NCBI GenBank assembly: GCA_037385685.1 | Contig: JARRMW010000055.1 | Location: 1 to 21,504, forward strand | Reading direction: 5' to 3' | DNA: 21,504 nucleotides | Origin: Sva-25 sp037385685 | GTDB taxonomy: Bacteria; Pseudomonadota; Gammaproteobacteria; Chromatiales; Chromatiaceae | In this document: piece after piece, positions 14,717 to 21,504 of the stretch | Position numbering within the stretch: position 1 is the first letter of the stretch | How the letters are laid out: the number at the start of each line of letters is the position of its first letter | Program-made: the position numbers and the translations under genes | Notes under the pieces: model-generated | Database searches by the model: none | Seen by the model: the letters and a program-made list of their open reading frames with translations, nothing else | What the model was told of the DNA's origin: nothing

Positions 14717-15721
14717 TCAGCCAGCGACGAGCACAACCTGCCGGTCCCAGATTCGGGCCCAGATCTTTTCGAGCAGGCGCCAGTCGCGGTTCGGTGTCAA
14801 GTGTACGGGCTCGATCGCCGCAGCATGCGGATTGTCGAGCTCGGCCACGGCAAAGCTGAAGACATAGTCGGGCTCATAACCCATGCGCAGGTCGCTGATG
14901 ACGACCTGGTTTCCCTCTTTCCTGACGGAATAGAAGCCCTTGCTGAACCACTGGAGGCGTTGTGTGTTCCAGTCCTCCTCGAGGCCAGCCAGCAGGCTGT
15001 TGTCACTCGGGTAGTGCCTGAACGCAATGGCGTTGTCGTCATCCAGCACCGAGTAGTAGCCTTCATAGTATCCGCTTTCGTCCATTACCACGGCGCGCCA
15101 GAGCAGGGAGTTGAATGGGGCAGGTGTCGTGAAGACTGCGCGATGCTCGATCTGCTGTTGCTGCAGTGCATCAGCTATTTGTGCGTCGACGTAAAGTTTC
15201 GCACCCGCGGTCCAGCCGAGATAGAGCGTGCTCAGGGCCAGCCCGACACTGTTCCATGTGCGTCCGTGGTCCCTGCTGATCAGCACCGCGATGATGCCGA
15301 CGAGCAGAGGCAGTGTGTAGAGCGGGTCGATGATGAAGATCGTCGACAGGGCAACCGGCGTATTATCAATAGGCCAGAAGATCTGCGTGCCATAGGTTGT
15401 GAAACTGTCGAGCAGCACGTGCGTAACGAAGACTGCGTAGAGCATGAGTGCCCAGCGCTTCGTCAGGTCACGATGCTGAGGATGGATGCGGTTGACGAGC
15501 CAGACCAGCAGGGGCGTCAGCAGAGCCAGGACAAAAAGTGAGTGGCTCGCTGCACGGTGGTAGGTGAAATCCATGACGGCATTCCCGAGCGGCACGAAGA
15601 CATCCAGGTCCGGGATTGTGCCCGCGATGCCACCCCACAGCAGTGCCTTGCGGCCGATCTGCCTGCCCATCACGGCCTCGCCGACAGCGGCGCCCAGTGC
15701 GATTTGCGTTATTGTATCCAT
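14717..15721 (-). CDS. Membrane-bound YdjM/YbcI-like protein (DUF457, predicted metal-dependent hydrolase)
   Basis: This 334-residue protein begins MDTITQIALGAAVGEAVMG and carries the DUF457 motifs GGIAGTIPDLDVF (Asp residues), the H-R-x-x-S-H-S motif in YHRAASHSLFVLALL, and THVLLDSFTTYGTQIFWP. These residues are the proposed metal ligands of the family, which is predicted to be a membrane hydrolase but is poorly characterised. Several hydrophobic helices occupy roughly the first 190 residues. The rest is a soluble C-terminal domain ending WARIWDRQVVLVAG, longer than in short family members. Start ATG 15721. Whether the dgkA transcript reads into it is unclear: 109 bases separate them, containing only a weak hairpin (GTTCA/TGAAC). 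Confidence 0.86.
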   Translation of the reverse strand: MDTITQIALGAAVGEAVMGRQIGRKALLWGGIAGTIPDLDVFVPLGNAVMDFTYHRAASHSLFVLALLTPLLVWLVNRIHPQHRDLTKRWALMLYAVFVTHVLLDSFTTYGTQIFWPIDNTPVALSTIFIIDPLYTLPLLVGIIAVLISRDHGRTWNSVGLALSTLYLGWTAGAKLYVDAQIADALQQQQIEHRAVFTTPAPFNSLLWRAVVMDESGYYEGYYSVLDDDNAIAFRHYPSDNSLLAGLEEDWNTQRLQWFSKGFYSVRKEGNQVVISDLRMGYEPDYVFSFAVAELDNPHAAAIEPVHLTPNRDWRLLEKIWARIWDRQVVLVAG

Positions 15722-15830
15722 GGCTGATCAGGTGACTCTGGTGTCTGCGTATATCTGTACAAGATCTGGCCATATGGCCGGAATCTCAAGTCTATCCCGG
15801 TGATCGCCTGTTCAAAAGCCGTATCTGAAC

Positions 15831-16190
15831 TCAGGTCAAAAGTACCAGCCCCCAGGTCAGTGCAGCGATCAGGATTGTGAGCAGAACGGTTGCGGAGCCG
15901 ATATCCTTGGCGCGTCCCGAGAGTTCGTGGCGTTCCGGACCGATGCGATCCACAATGGCTTCGATGCCCGAGTTCAGCAGTTCCACGACCAGCACGAGTA
16001 GCCAGCTGCTGACGAGCAGTGCACGCTCGATACCGCTCTCTCCCAGCCACAAACCAAGCGGAACAAGGATGATCGTCGCCGCGAGTTCCTGCCGGAATGC
16101 GGCCTCGTTCCTGTAGCAGGCGGCAAAGCCCTTGGTTGAGTAGCCGAAGGCCTTGACGATGCGCGTCAGGCCGGTATCGCCGGGTTTCAC
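15831..16190 (-). CDS. dgkA: Diacylglycerol kinase (DgkA)
   Basis: This 119-residue integral inner-membrane kinase phosphorylates diacylglycerol to phosphatidate with ATP, recycling lipid from membrane-derived oligosaccharide synthesis. It aligns with E. coli DgkA throughout: TRIVKAFGYSTKGF, RNEAAFRQE, VVELLNSGIEAIVDRIG (Glu70 matching the general-base Glu) and HELSGRAKDIGSA, with three membrane helices. The start is GTG 16190, because no ATG is available before the conserved region. It has GGAAGG about ten bases upstream, formed by the end of gcvPB. Only four bases separate it from the gcvPB stop, so it is almost certainly the last gene of the glycine cleavage operon. Confidence 0.92.
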   Translation of the reverse strand: MKPGDTGLTRIVKAFGYSTKGFAACYRNEAAFRQELAATIILVPLGLWLGESGIERALLVSSWLLVLVVELLNSGIEAIVDRIGPERHELSGRAKDIGSATVLLTILIAALTWGLVLLT

Positions 16191-16194
16191 GATG

Positions 16195-17646
16195 TCAGCC
16201 TTCCGGCTGCCAGCGCAGGTCGAGTTCGCGTGCGGCGCGGACGTCGTCGAGCCTTCGTACGGGCTGTGTATGAGGGGCTGACTTGACGATCTCGGGCTGG
16301 CTCTTCGCCTCGTCGAGAATCTTTGACATGACTTCTGCGAAGTACTCCACGGCCTCCGGTGACTCTGTCTCTGTCGGTTCGATGAGCAGGCACTCGGGCA
16401 CGAGCAGCGGGAAGTAGGTGGTTGGCGCATGGACACCGTAATCGAGCATGCGTTTCGCGAAGTCCATGGCAGTGACGTCGAGCTCCTTTGCCTGCTTCTT
16501 GAGCGTGATGATGAACTCGTGGCTCGCGCGGCGCTCCGGGTAGGCCGCATCGAAACCGGCATCGGTCAGCAGCTTCATGAGGAAGTTGGCATTGAGCGTG
16601 GCGTACTCGGCGACACGCGTCATGCCGTCACGGCCGTGCAGTAACGCATAGACATAGGCGCGCAGCAGGACACCGGCATTGCCTGCGAAGGCCGACAGCT
16701 GGCCGATGCTTTGCGGGCGGTCTGCCTGCGTGACCCAGCGGAATTTGTCACCATCATGGTCGACCATGGGAACCGGCAGGAAGGGGACGAGGCGCTCGCT
16801 GACACCGACGGGGCCTGCGCCGGGGCCGCCTCCACCGTGTGGTGTCGAGAAGGTCTTGTGCAGGTTCATGTGGATGACATCGAAGCCCATGTCACCCGGG
16901 CGTACCTTGCCGAGGATGGCGTTGAGGTTTGCGCCGTCATAGTAGAGCAGGCCGCCGGCCTCGTGCACGAGACGCGCAATCTCGCTGATTTTGCGTTCGA
17001 AGACGCCGACGGTCGAAGGGTTGGTCAGCATGATGCCGGCTGTCTGCGGGCCAAGGACGGCCCGGAGCGCCTCGATATCGACATCACCGTCGCTCTTCGT
17101 GGGTATTTCCCTGACCTTGTAGCCGCACATGACAGCCGTCGCCGGGTTGGTGCCGTGGGCGGCGTCTGGCACGATGATCTCGTTGCGATCCGTATCGCCG
17201 CGAGCCTCGTGGTAGGCGCGAATCATGGCGACGCCCGTGAATTCGCCCTGTGCACCGGCTGCCGGCGTCAGGGAGACCGCCTTCATGCCTGTCACTTCCT
17301 TCAGGATATTCTGCAGGTCATGCATGCAGGCCAGGAAACCCTGGCTGTGGTTGTCCGGCGCATAGGGATGCCGGCCCAGAAACCCTGGCAGCATTGCCAG
17401 CGTGTTGCAGGCGCGCGGGTTGTGTTTCATGGTGCAGGAACCGAGCGGGTAGAAGTTGGTGTCGATCGAGAAGTTCTTCTGTGACAGCCGGGTGTAGTGG
17501 CGCACCACCTGCATCTCGGAGACTTCCGGTAATCCGGCCGTCTGCTTGCGACGCAGCTCTGCCGGAATGGTATCGAGACCGGCCTGTTGCTTTGGTGCCT
17601 GTGCCGTGGCGCGGCGCCCCGGTTGTGACTGTTCGTAAATCAGCAT
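16195..17646 (-). CDS. gcvPB: Glycine dehydrogenase (decarboxylating) subunit 2
   Basis: This 483-residue C-terminal half of the split P protein carries the pyridoxal phosphate site. With GcvPA it decarboxylates glycine and passes the aminomethyl group to lipoyl-GcvH. Motifs are FYPLGSCTMKHNPR near 65-78, SLTPAAGAQGEF near 125, DAAHGTNPAT (161-170), YYDGANLNAI near 236, and NLHKTFSTPHGGGGPG with the PLP-binding Lys264. The length is normal for the subunit. The ribosome-binding site is weak. It is separated from gcvPA by the tpx gene, an unusual arrangement. Stop TGA 16195-16197 is four bases from the dgkA start. Confidence 0.96.
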   Translation of the reverse strand: MLIYEQSQPGRRATAQAPKQQAGLDTIPAELRRKQTAGLPEVSEMQVVRHYTRLSQKNFSIDTNFYPLGSCTMKHNPRACNTLAMLPGFLGRHPYAPDNHSQGFLACMHDLQNILKEVTGMKAVSLTPAAGAQGEFTGVAMIRAYHEARGDTDRNEIIVPDAAHGTNPATAVMCGYKVREIPTKSDGDVDIEALRAVLGPQTAGIMLTNPSTVGVFERKISEIARLVHEAGGLLYYDGANLNAILGKVRPGDMGFDVIHMNLHKTFSTPHGGGGPGAGPVGVSERLVPFLPVPMVDHDGDKFRWVTQADRPQSIGQLSAFAGNAGVLLRAYVYALLHGRDGMTRVAEYATLNANFLMKLLTDAGFDAAYPERRASHEFIITLKKQAKELDVTAMDFAKRMLDYGVHAPTTYFPLLVPECLLIEPTETESPEAVEYFAEVMSKILDEAKSQPEIVKSAPHTQPVRRLDDVRAARELDLRWQPEG

Positions 17647-17689
17647 CGTTTTGCTTCTGCTCAGGTTCGTTGATGGTGTTATGCGGAGA

Positions 17690-18190
17690 TCAGCCGATGG
17701 CGTTTAGGGCCGCGTCGTAGTCGGGCTCTTCGCCGATCTCGCTGACGAGCTGCGCGTGGAGCACCTTGTCGTCTTCGTCGAGTACGACGACACCGCGGCC
17801 CGTTATTCCGGCCAGCGGACCATCCTGGATCAGGATGCCGTAGTCCTTGGCGAAATTCTTCGAACGCATCATCGACAGAGTGACAACGTTGCCGGTGTTT
17901 TCAGCACCGCAAAACCGGCTCTGGGCAAACGGCAGGTCTGCCGAGACGATCAGCATGACGGCGTTGTCATTGCCGCCGATGCGCTCGTTGAAGACCTTCG
18001 TCGAGGTGGCGCAGACACCGGTATCGAGGCTTGGCACGATGCTGATGATCTTCTTCTTGCCGGAGAAGTCCGCCAGCGAGACATCATTGAGATCCTTGTC
18101 GGTCAGTTTGAAGTCGGGCGCCTGGCTGCCGACAGCCGGCAGCTCGCCATTGGTGGTACAGGGATTGCCGTGAAGTGTGATTGAAGCCAT
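17690..18190 (-). CDS. tpx: Thiol peroxidase (Tpx, atypical 2-Cys peroxiredoxin)
   Basis: This 166-residue enzyme reduces hydrogen and alkyl peroxides and is recycled by thioredoxin. Hallmarks are the peroxidatic Cys60 in PSLDTGVCATST and the resolving Cys94 in SRFCGAENTG; both are present, as is the N-terminal MASITLHGNP and VGSQAPDFKL. The length is as expected for Tpx. AAGGAG stands eight bases before ATG 18190, a stronger site than those of its neighbours. It sits between gcvPA and gcvPB on the same strand with gaps of about 42 bases on either side, so it is probably transcribed with the operon. A local promoter cannot be excluded. Confidence 0.96.
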   Translation of the reverse strand: MASITLHGNPCTTNGELPAVGSQAPDFKLTDKDLNDVSLADFSGKKKIISIVPSLDTGVCATSTKVFNERIGGNDNAVMLIVSADLPFAQSRFCGAENTGNVVTLSMMRSKNFAKDYGILIQDGPLAGITGRGVVVLDEDDKVLHAQLVSEIGEEPDYDAALNAIG

Positions 18191-18232
18191 CGTCTGTCTC
18201 CTTGGTTATCTGATGAATGTCGACTTGACCGC

Positions 18233-19609
18233 TCAGGATGCCTTGCGATGCGTTGAGAGCACGCGGTCAAGGGTGTCGGCGAATTTTTGCATCTGGTCTT
18301 CGCTGCGTTTTTCCGTGGCGCAGACCAGCAGGCAGTTGCCGAGTTCAGGGTATTCGTCTGCGAGCGGGTAACCACCGAGGACGTTCTGCTCCGAAAGGGC
18401 GTGCAAGACCTCCGCAACGGGTGCGTCGAGAGCCAGGACCTGCTCGTGGAAGACCGGTGAGTCGAACTGTTTGTCGACGCCTTCGAGGGCCGTCAACATC
18501 CCGACGAGTTTCTGCGTGTTGGCATGGCATGCACCGGCCGTGTGTGCGAGGCCTTCACCGCCCATGAGCGCCATGTGGATCGTGGATGCCGTGACCATGA
18601 GTCCCTGGTTGGTGCAGATGTTCGAGGTCGCCTTGGAACGGCGGATATGTTGCTCACGCGCCTGCAGCGTCAGTGCGTAACCGGGTTTTCCATCGAGGTC
18701 GACCGTCCGGCCGATGATGCGCCCGGGCATCTGGCGCACGTGTTGCTGTTTGCAACACATGAAGCCGTAGTTGGGCCCGCCCGAGGACATCGGAATGCCT
18801 AGCGGCTGACCTTCTCCGACGCAGATGTCGACGCCGTTTTCGCCCCATTCGCCGGGTGGCTTGAGGATTGCCAGCGAGAGCGGGTTGACCGCGGCGATGG
18901 TCAGCGTGTTGTTGGCGGCCGCCCAGTCGGTCATGGCATCGACATCCTCAAGCACACCGAAGAAGTTCGGTTGCGGGATGATCAGCGCCGTGATGTCCTC
19001 ACCGGCATACTGCTCGAGTGCTGCAAGGTCGGTCTTGCCTGTCGTGCTGTCGAACGGGATCTCGACCAGCTCGATTTTCTGGTTGCGTACAATGGTGTCG
19101 ACTGTCTTGCGATAGGCAGGATGCAGTGTGCGCGGAACGAGTACGCGACGGCTCTTTGACTTGCGGTTCACGCGCACAGCCATGAGCACGCCCTCGGCAA
19201 GCCCGGATGCACCGTCGTAGAGCGATGCATTCGAGACATCCATGCCGGTCAGGGCCGTCATCATGCTCTGGTATTCGTACAGCAGCTGCAGCGTGCCCTG
19301 GCTGGCTTCGGCCTGGTAAGGCGTATAGGCCGTGTAGTACTCGCCGCGCGTCGTGAGTTCCCAGACGGCTGCAGGGATGTGGTGATCATACGAACCGGCG
19401 CCAATAAAGCAGAGTGCGTTGGCATCCTCTGCAGCACGCTGCTGCATGATGACTGCCACTTCCATCTCGGTGAGCCCTTCGGGGATTGCGTCGAAGGAGC
19501 GGCACTTGAGCTCTTCGGGGATCTCGTCGAAGAGCTGCTCGATGCTGTCGGCACCGATGACGTCGAGCATGCGCCTGACATCATCTTCAGTGTGCGGAAT
19601 GAATGGCAT
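18233..19609 (-). CDS. gcvPA: Glycine dehydrogenase (decarboxylating) subunit 1
   Basis: This 458-residue N-terminal half of the split P protein is the structural partner of GcvPB. Recognisable stretches are MPFIPHTEDDVRRML at the start, GAGSYDHHIPAAVWEL, TAYTPYQAEASQGTLQ, SLYDGASGLAEG, PQPNFFGVLED and GGPNYGFMCCK. The start was set at ATG 19609, which overlaps the gcvH TGA by one base (TGATG); a TTG three bases earlier is less likely. The tight overlap implies translational coupling and equal output of H and P proteins. Confidence 0.96.
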   Translation of the reverse strand: MPFIPHTEDDVRRMLDVIGADSIEQLFDEIPEELKCRSFDAIPEGLTEMEVAVIMQQRAAEDANALCFIGAGSYDHHIPAAVWELTTRGEYYTAYTPYQAEASQGTLQLLYEYQSMMTALTGMDVSNASLYDGASGLAEGVLMAVRVNRKSKSRRVLVPRTLHPAYRKTVDTIVRNQKIELVEIPFDSTTGKTDLAALEQYAGEDITALIIPQPNFFGVLEDVDAMTDWAAANNTLTIAAVNPLSLAILKPPGEWGENGVDICVGEGQPLGIPMSSGGPNYGFMCCKQQHVRQMPGRIIGRTVDLDGKPGYALTLQAREQHIRRSKATSNICTNQGLMVTASTIHMALMGGEGLAHTAGACHANTQKLVGMLTALEGVDKQFDSPVFHEQVLALDAPVAEVLHALSEQNVLGGYPLADEYPELGNCLLVCATEKRSEDQMQKFADTLDRVLSTHRKAS

Positions 19610-20004
19610 CAATGCTCCTCTTCTTCGGCATGGGTGGCATAGCTGTCAGCATCCATGAGAGCTTCCAGCTGGCTGTTATCGGAGAGCCTGATCTTGCAGA
19701 TCCAGCCGCTCTCGTAGGGCGAGTCGTTGACGCTCTCGGGCGCATCGGCGAGCGCCTCGTTGGCCTCGACAACCTCGCCGGTGACCGGGCTGTAGACGTC
19801 AGATGCGGCCTTGACTGATTCGACGACCGCGATCTCGCCGCCGGCCTCGACGTCGGTACCGCTTTCGGGCACCTCGACAAAGACCAGGTCGCCGAGCAGT
19901 TCCTGCGCATGGTCGGTGATGCCGAGGGTCACGGTGCCATCGCCGTTGTCACGAACCCATTCATGGCTCTTCGTGTATTTCAGATCACTCGGGGTGTTGC
20001 TCAT
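19609..20004 (-). CDS. gcvH: Glycine cleavage system H protein
   Basis: This 131-residue lipoyl carrier shuttles the aminomethyl intermediate from the P to the T protein and electrons to the L protein. The lipoylated residue is Lys65 in VVESVKAASDVYSP. The flanking family motifs YTKSHEWVRDNGDGTVTLGI, ELLGDLVFVEVPE and TGEVVEANEALADAPE are intact. The length is standard. The gene follows gcvT after nine bases and overlaps gcvPA by one base. The L protein gene (lpd) is not in the window, as is usual because it is shared with other complexes. Confidence 0.97.
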   Translation of the reverse strand: MSNTPSDLKYTKSHEWVRDNGDGTVTLGITDHAQELLGDLVFVEVPESGTDVEAGGEIAVVESVKAASDVYSPVTGEVVEANEALADAPESVNDSPYESGWICKIRLSDNSQLEALMDADSYATHAEEEEH

Positions 20005-20013
20005 TGCTGTTCC

Positions 20014-21105
20014 TCACAGTTCGATACAGGCTTGTCCTCTACGGACAAAGGGGTATTTGACGATTTTGACTGGCAGGCGCTTGCCACGGATGTCCACTTC
20101 CAGACTCTCCGGTGCGTCTGCGTTAATTCTTGCAAGGCCGATGCTGCGTTGCAGTGTCGGCGAGAAACCGCCGGAGGTGATTTCCCCGACAGCCTGGTCG
20201 CCGGCAAACAGCTGCTGGTGGCTTCGCAGCACGCCGCGTCCCTCGAGCAGCAGGCCAACGAGTTTTTGCGGCACGCCGCCCGCCTTTTGCTGTTCGAGAG
20301 CTTCGCGTCCGATAAAGTCACGCTCGGCCGGTTCCAGTGCGACGGTCCAGCCAAGACCCGAGACCAGCGGCGTGGTGGTCTCGTCCATGTCCTGGCCGTA
20401 GAGATTCATGCCGGCTTCGAGGCGAAGGGTATCGCGTGCACCGAGACCGCAGGGGGTGACCCCTGCCTCGGCCAGCGCCTGCCAGAGGTCGGGGGCATCG
20501 GCTTCAGGCACCATGATTTCGAAACCATCCTCGCCGGTGTACCCGGTACGGCCGATAAACCAGCTCGCGTCCCAGGTGGCACTGAAGGGCTTGAGCCGGC
20601 TGCAGGCCTTGCCGAGGTCCTCGTTCATCTGTGCAATGGCGAGTTCGACGGCCTGGGGACCCTGCACGGCGATCATGGCCAGCTCGGGGCGGGGCTGTAT
20701 CTCGACCTCGAAATCGTGCATCTGTTTCATGATCCAGCCGGTGTCCTTGTCGGCCGTGGCGGCATTCACCACAAGGCGGTACCAGGTATCGTCGCAGTAA
20801 TAGACGATCAGGTCATCGATGACACCGCCCTCGTGATTCAGCATGCAGCTGTAGAGCGCCTTGCCGGGTGCCTTGAGCTTCGCGACATCGTTCGCCAGCA
20901 GGTGGCGCAGGAAGCGCGTGGAGTCGCTGCCGTGGATATCGATGATCTGCATGTGCGAGACATCGAACATGCCGGCGTGCTGCCTGACCGCATGGTGCTC
21001 GTCGATCTGGGAGCCATAGTGGACAGGCATATCCCAGCCGCCAAATGGCACCATGCGGGCATCCATCTCGCGGTGGTTGCGGTTGAGGATGGTTTTCTTC
21101 TCCAT
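20014..21105 (-). CDS. gcvT: Glycine cleavage system aminomethyltransferase (T protein)
   Basis: This 363-residue enzyme transfers the one-carbon unit from aminomethyl-lipoyl-GcvH to tetrahydrofolate, giving methylene-THF and ammonia. Motifs are MVPFGGWDMPVHYG near 18-31, FDVSHMQIIDI near 47, GGVIDDLIVY (the conserved catalytic Asp, 97-98), and TGYTGEDGFEIMVP. ATG 21105 was chosen because GGAG lies six bases upstream; an in-frame TTG at 21144 falls inside the terminator T-tract and is rejected. It is the first gene of the operon, 38 bases after the riboswitch terminator. Confidence 0.96.
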   Translation of the reverse strand: MEKKTILNRNHREMDARMVPFGGWDMPVHYGSQIDEHHAVRQHAGMFDVSHMQIIDIHGSDSTRFLRHLLANDVAKLKAPGKALYSCMLNHEGGVIDDLIVYYCDDTWYRLVVNAATADKDTGWIMKQMHDFEVEIQPRPELAMIAVQGPQAVELAIAQMNEDLGKACSRLKPFSATWDASWFIGRTGYTGEDGFEIMVPEADAPDLWQALAEAGVTPCGLGARDTLRLEAGMNLYGQDMDETTTPLVSGLGWTVALEPAERDFIGREALEQQKAGGVPQKLVGLLLEGRGVLRSHQQLFAGDQAVGEITSGGFSPTLQRSIGLARINADAPESLEVDIRGKRLPVKIVKYPFVRRGQACIEL

Positions 21106-21142
21106 CTGGTACTCCAGGTTCTTTTTAGGTTCTTCGTTCAAC

Positions 21143-21178
21143 AAAAAGGGCGGTACCAGCCCGTGGCCGGTACCGCCC
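21143..21178 (-). terminator. Riboswitch-controlled intrinsic terminator
   Basis: Read on the minus strand, GGGCGGTACC (21178-21169) pairs perfectly with GGTACCGCCC (21157-21148). The loop can form an inner GGC/GCC stem. TTTTT follows at 21147-21143. The stem begins at the base next to the last pair of the second aptamer, so aptamer folding can influence it. Confidence 0.92.
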
Positions 21179-21363
21179 CTCTGTCCTGAAACCTGAGAGT
21201 TTGAAGCCGCAGTCGAGCTTCTGCCCCGTCGGTGGACTTGCCACGTGCAAGTCGCTCTCCAGAGTCAGTCCGGTCAATTCTGACCATCTCCGCGATCCTT
21301 TTGCCTGAGCGATTCCGGGCGGATTTGCGCCTTCGGCGTCAGCACTGCTGATCTCTCCCGCGG
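21179..21363 (-). promoter_or_regulatory. Tandem glycine riboswitch (two aptamers) upstream of gcvT
   Basis: Minus-strand RNA shows two copies of the glycine aptamer core. Aptamer 1 (about 21363-21290) is closed by CCGCG/CGCGG and has GGGAGAGAT, GCCGAAGGCGCAAAT and GCTCAGGCAAAAGGA. Aptamer 2 (about 21264-21179) is closed by CTCTG/CAGAG and has GGAGAGCG, CCGACGGGGCAGAAG and ACTCTCAGGTTTCAGGACAG. These are the conserved features of the gcvT-type class. The 25-base linker contains a perfect hairpin, GGTCA-GAAT-TGACC. Family precedent is that glycine turns such operons on by preventing termination; the adjoining terminator fits, but the direction is inferred. Confidence 0.95.
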
Positions 21364-21381
21364 AGCTGTGACTGAATGGCG

Positions 21382-21410
21382 ACTATATAACGACTTCGGG
21401 ATGCCCGCAA
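21382..21410 (-). promoter_or_regulatory. Predicted sigma-70 promoter of the gcv operon
   Basis: On the minus strand, TATAGT (21387-21382) matches five of six -10 positions. TTGCGG (21410-21405) is a three-of-six -35 box at the ideal spacing of 17 bases. Transcription would start near 21375, just before the first riboswitch helix. The remaining bases to 21504 show no gene or repeat that I can identify. Confidence 0.6.
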
Positions 21411-21504
21411 ACCGCGAAATGGAGGGGAAATGAGGCGTGCTCGAGGTAATAGGTTCTGACGATTGTTTTCTTTTGAAATTCTGATTGGCAAACCCGGGCG
21501 GTAC

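Noticed and set aside
15768..15779. Perfect palindrome GGCCATATGGCC between dgkA and the DUF457 gene
   Set aside because: Twelve bases with no loop or neighbouring promoter; too short to call a regulatory site.
19909..21189. 426-aa plus-strand frame opposite gcvT
   Set aside because: Antisense to a fully conserved gene and to the riboswitch terminator; no independent support.
1..21504. Insertion sequence, prophage or other mobile element with its own genes
   Set aside because: No transposase, integrase or phage protein was found in any frame; the repeats are short and non-coding.

Overview
The window looks like chromosomal DNA of a moderately GC-rich gammaproteobacterium. The evidence is a glycine cleavage operon with split P protein subunits, Escherichia-like DgkA, GabD and Tpx families, a YbbAP/Att-type ABC exporter, a DUF457 membrane protein, and REP-like and palindromic repeats of the kind scattered through such genomes. 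No rRNA, tRNA, CRISPR array, transposase or phage gene was seen. This assignment is by family resemblance, not a database search.

Layout. (1) 1-545: the 3' end of a 3-hydroxyisobutyrate-dehydrogenase-type gene, then a repeat-filled spacer. (2) 546-3360: an unrecognised protein converges on a two-gene minus-strand unit, a secreted DsrE-like protein followed by a periplasmic PQQ-type sugar dehydrogenase whose 5' end has been invaded by REP-like repeats. (3) 3361-7660: a tightly coupled operon of ABC ATPase, ten-helix FtsX/MacB-type permease and AttH/CrtC-like lipoprotein. (4) 7690-8517: a secreted amidohydrolase. (5) 8518-8903: a second repeat spacer, built like the first. (6) 8904-13210: a broken gabD, a DASS-family carboxylate/anion symporter, and a broken DnaQ-exonuclease/GIY-YIG nuclease fusion. 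Both broken genes have lost an internal piece with a frame change. (7) 13257-14706: a secreted unknown, a 60-residue unknown, and a lysine-rich histone-H1-like protein ending in a DUF2934 domain. (8) 14717-15721: a DUF457 membrane protein. (9) 15831-21410, minus strand: promoter, tandem glycine riboswitch, intrinsic terminator, then gcvT, gcvH, gcvPA, tpx, gcvPB and dgkA.

How the genes work together. The gcv genes encode the T, H and split P proteins of the glycine cleavage system, under a two-aptamer glycine riboswitch that ends directly at a strong terminator. A thiol peroxidase sits between the two P subunits and a diacylglycerol kinase trails the operon, so both may come under glycine control. 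The ABC operon should act at the inner membrane together with an envelope lipoprotein. The strongest signals beyond ordinary annotation are the composite palindromic repeat present twice with the same architecture, REP-like sequence that appears to be translated as part of a signal peptide, the two deletion-frameshift genes, the peroxidase inside the riboswitch operon, and the H1-like DUF2934 protein. I did not find a convincing wholly new multi-gene system.
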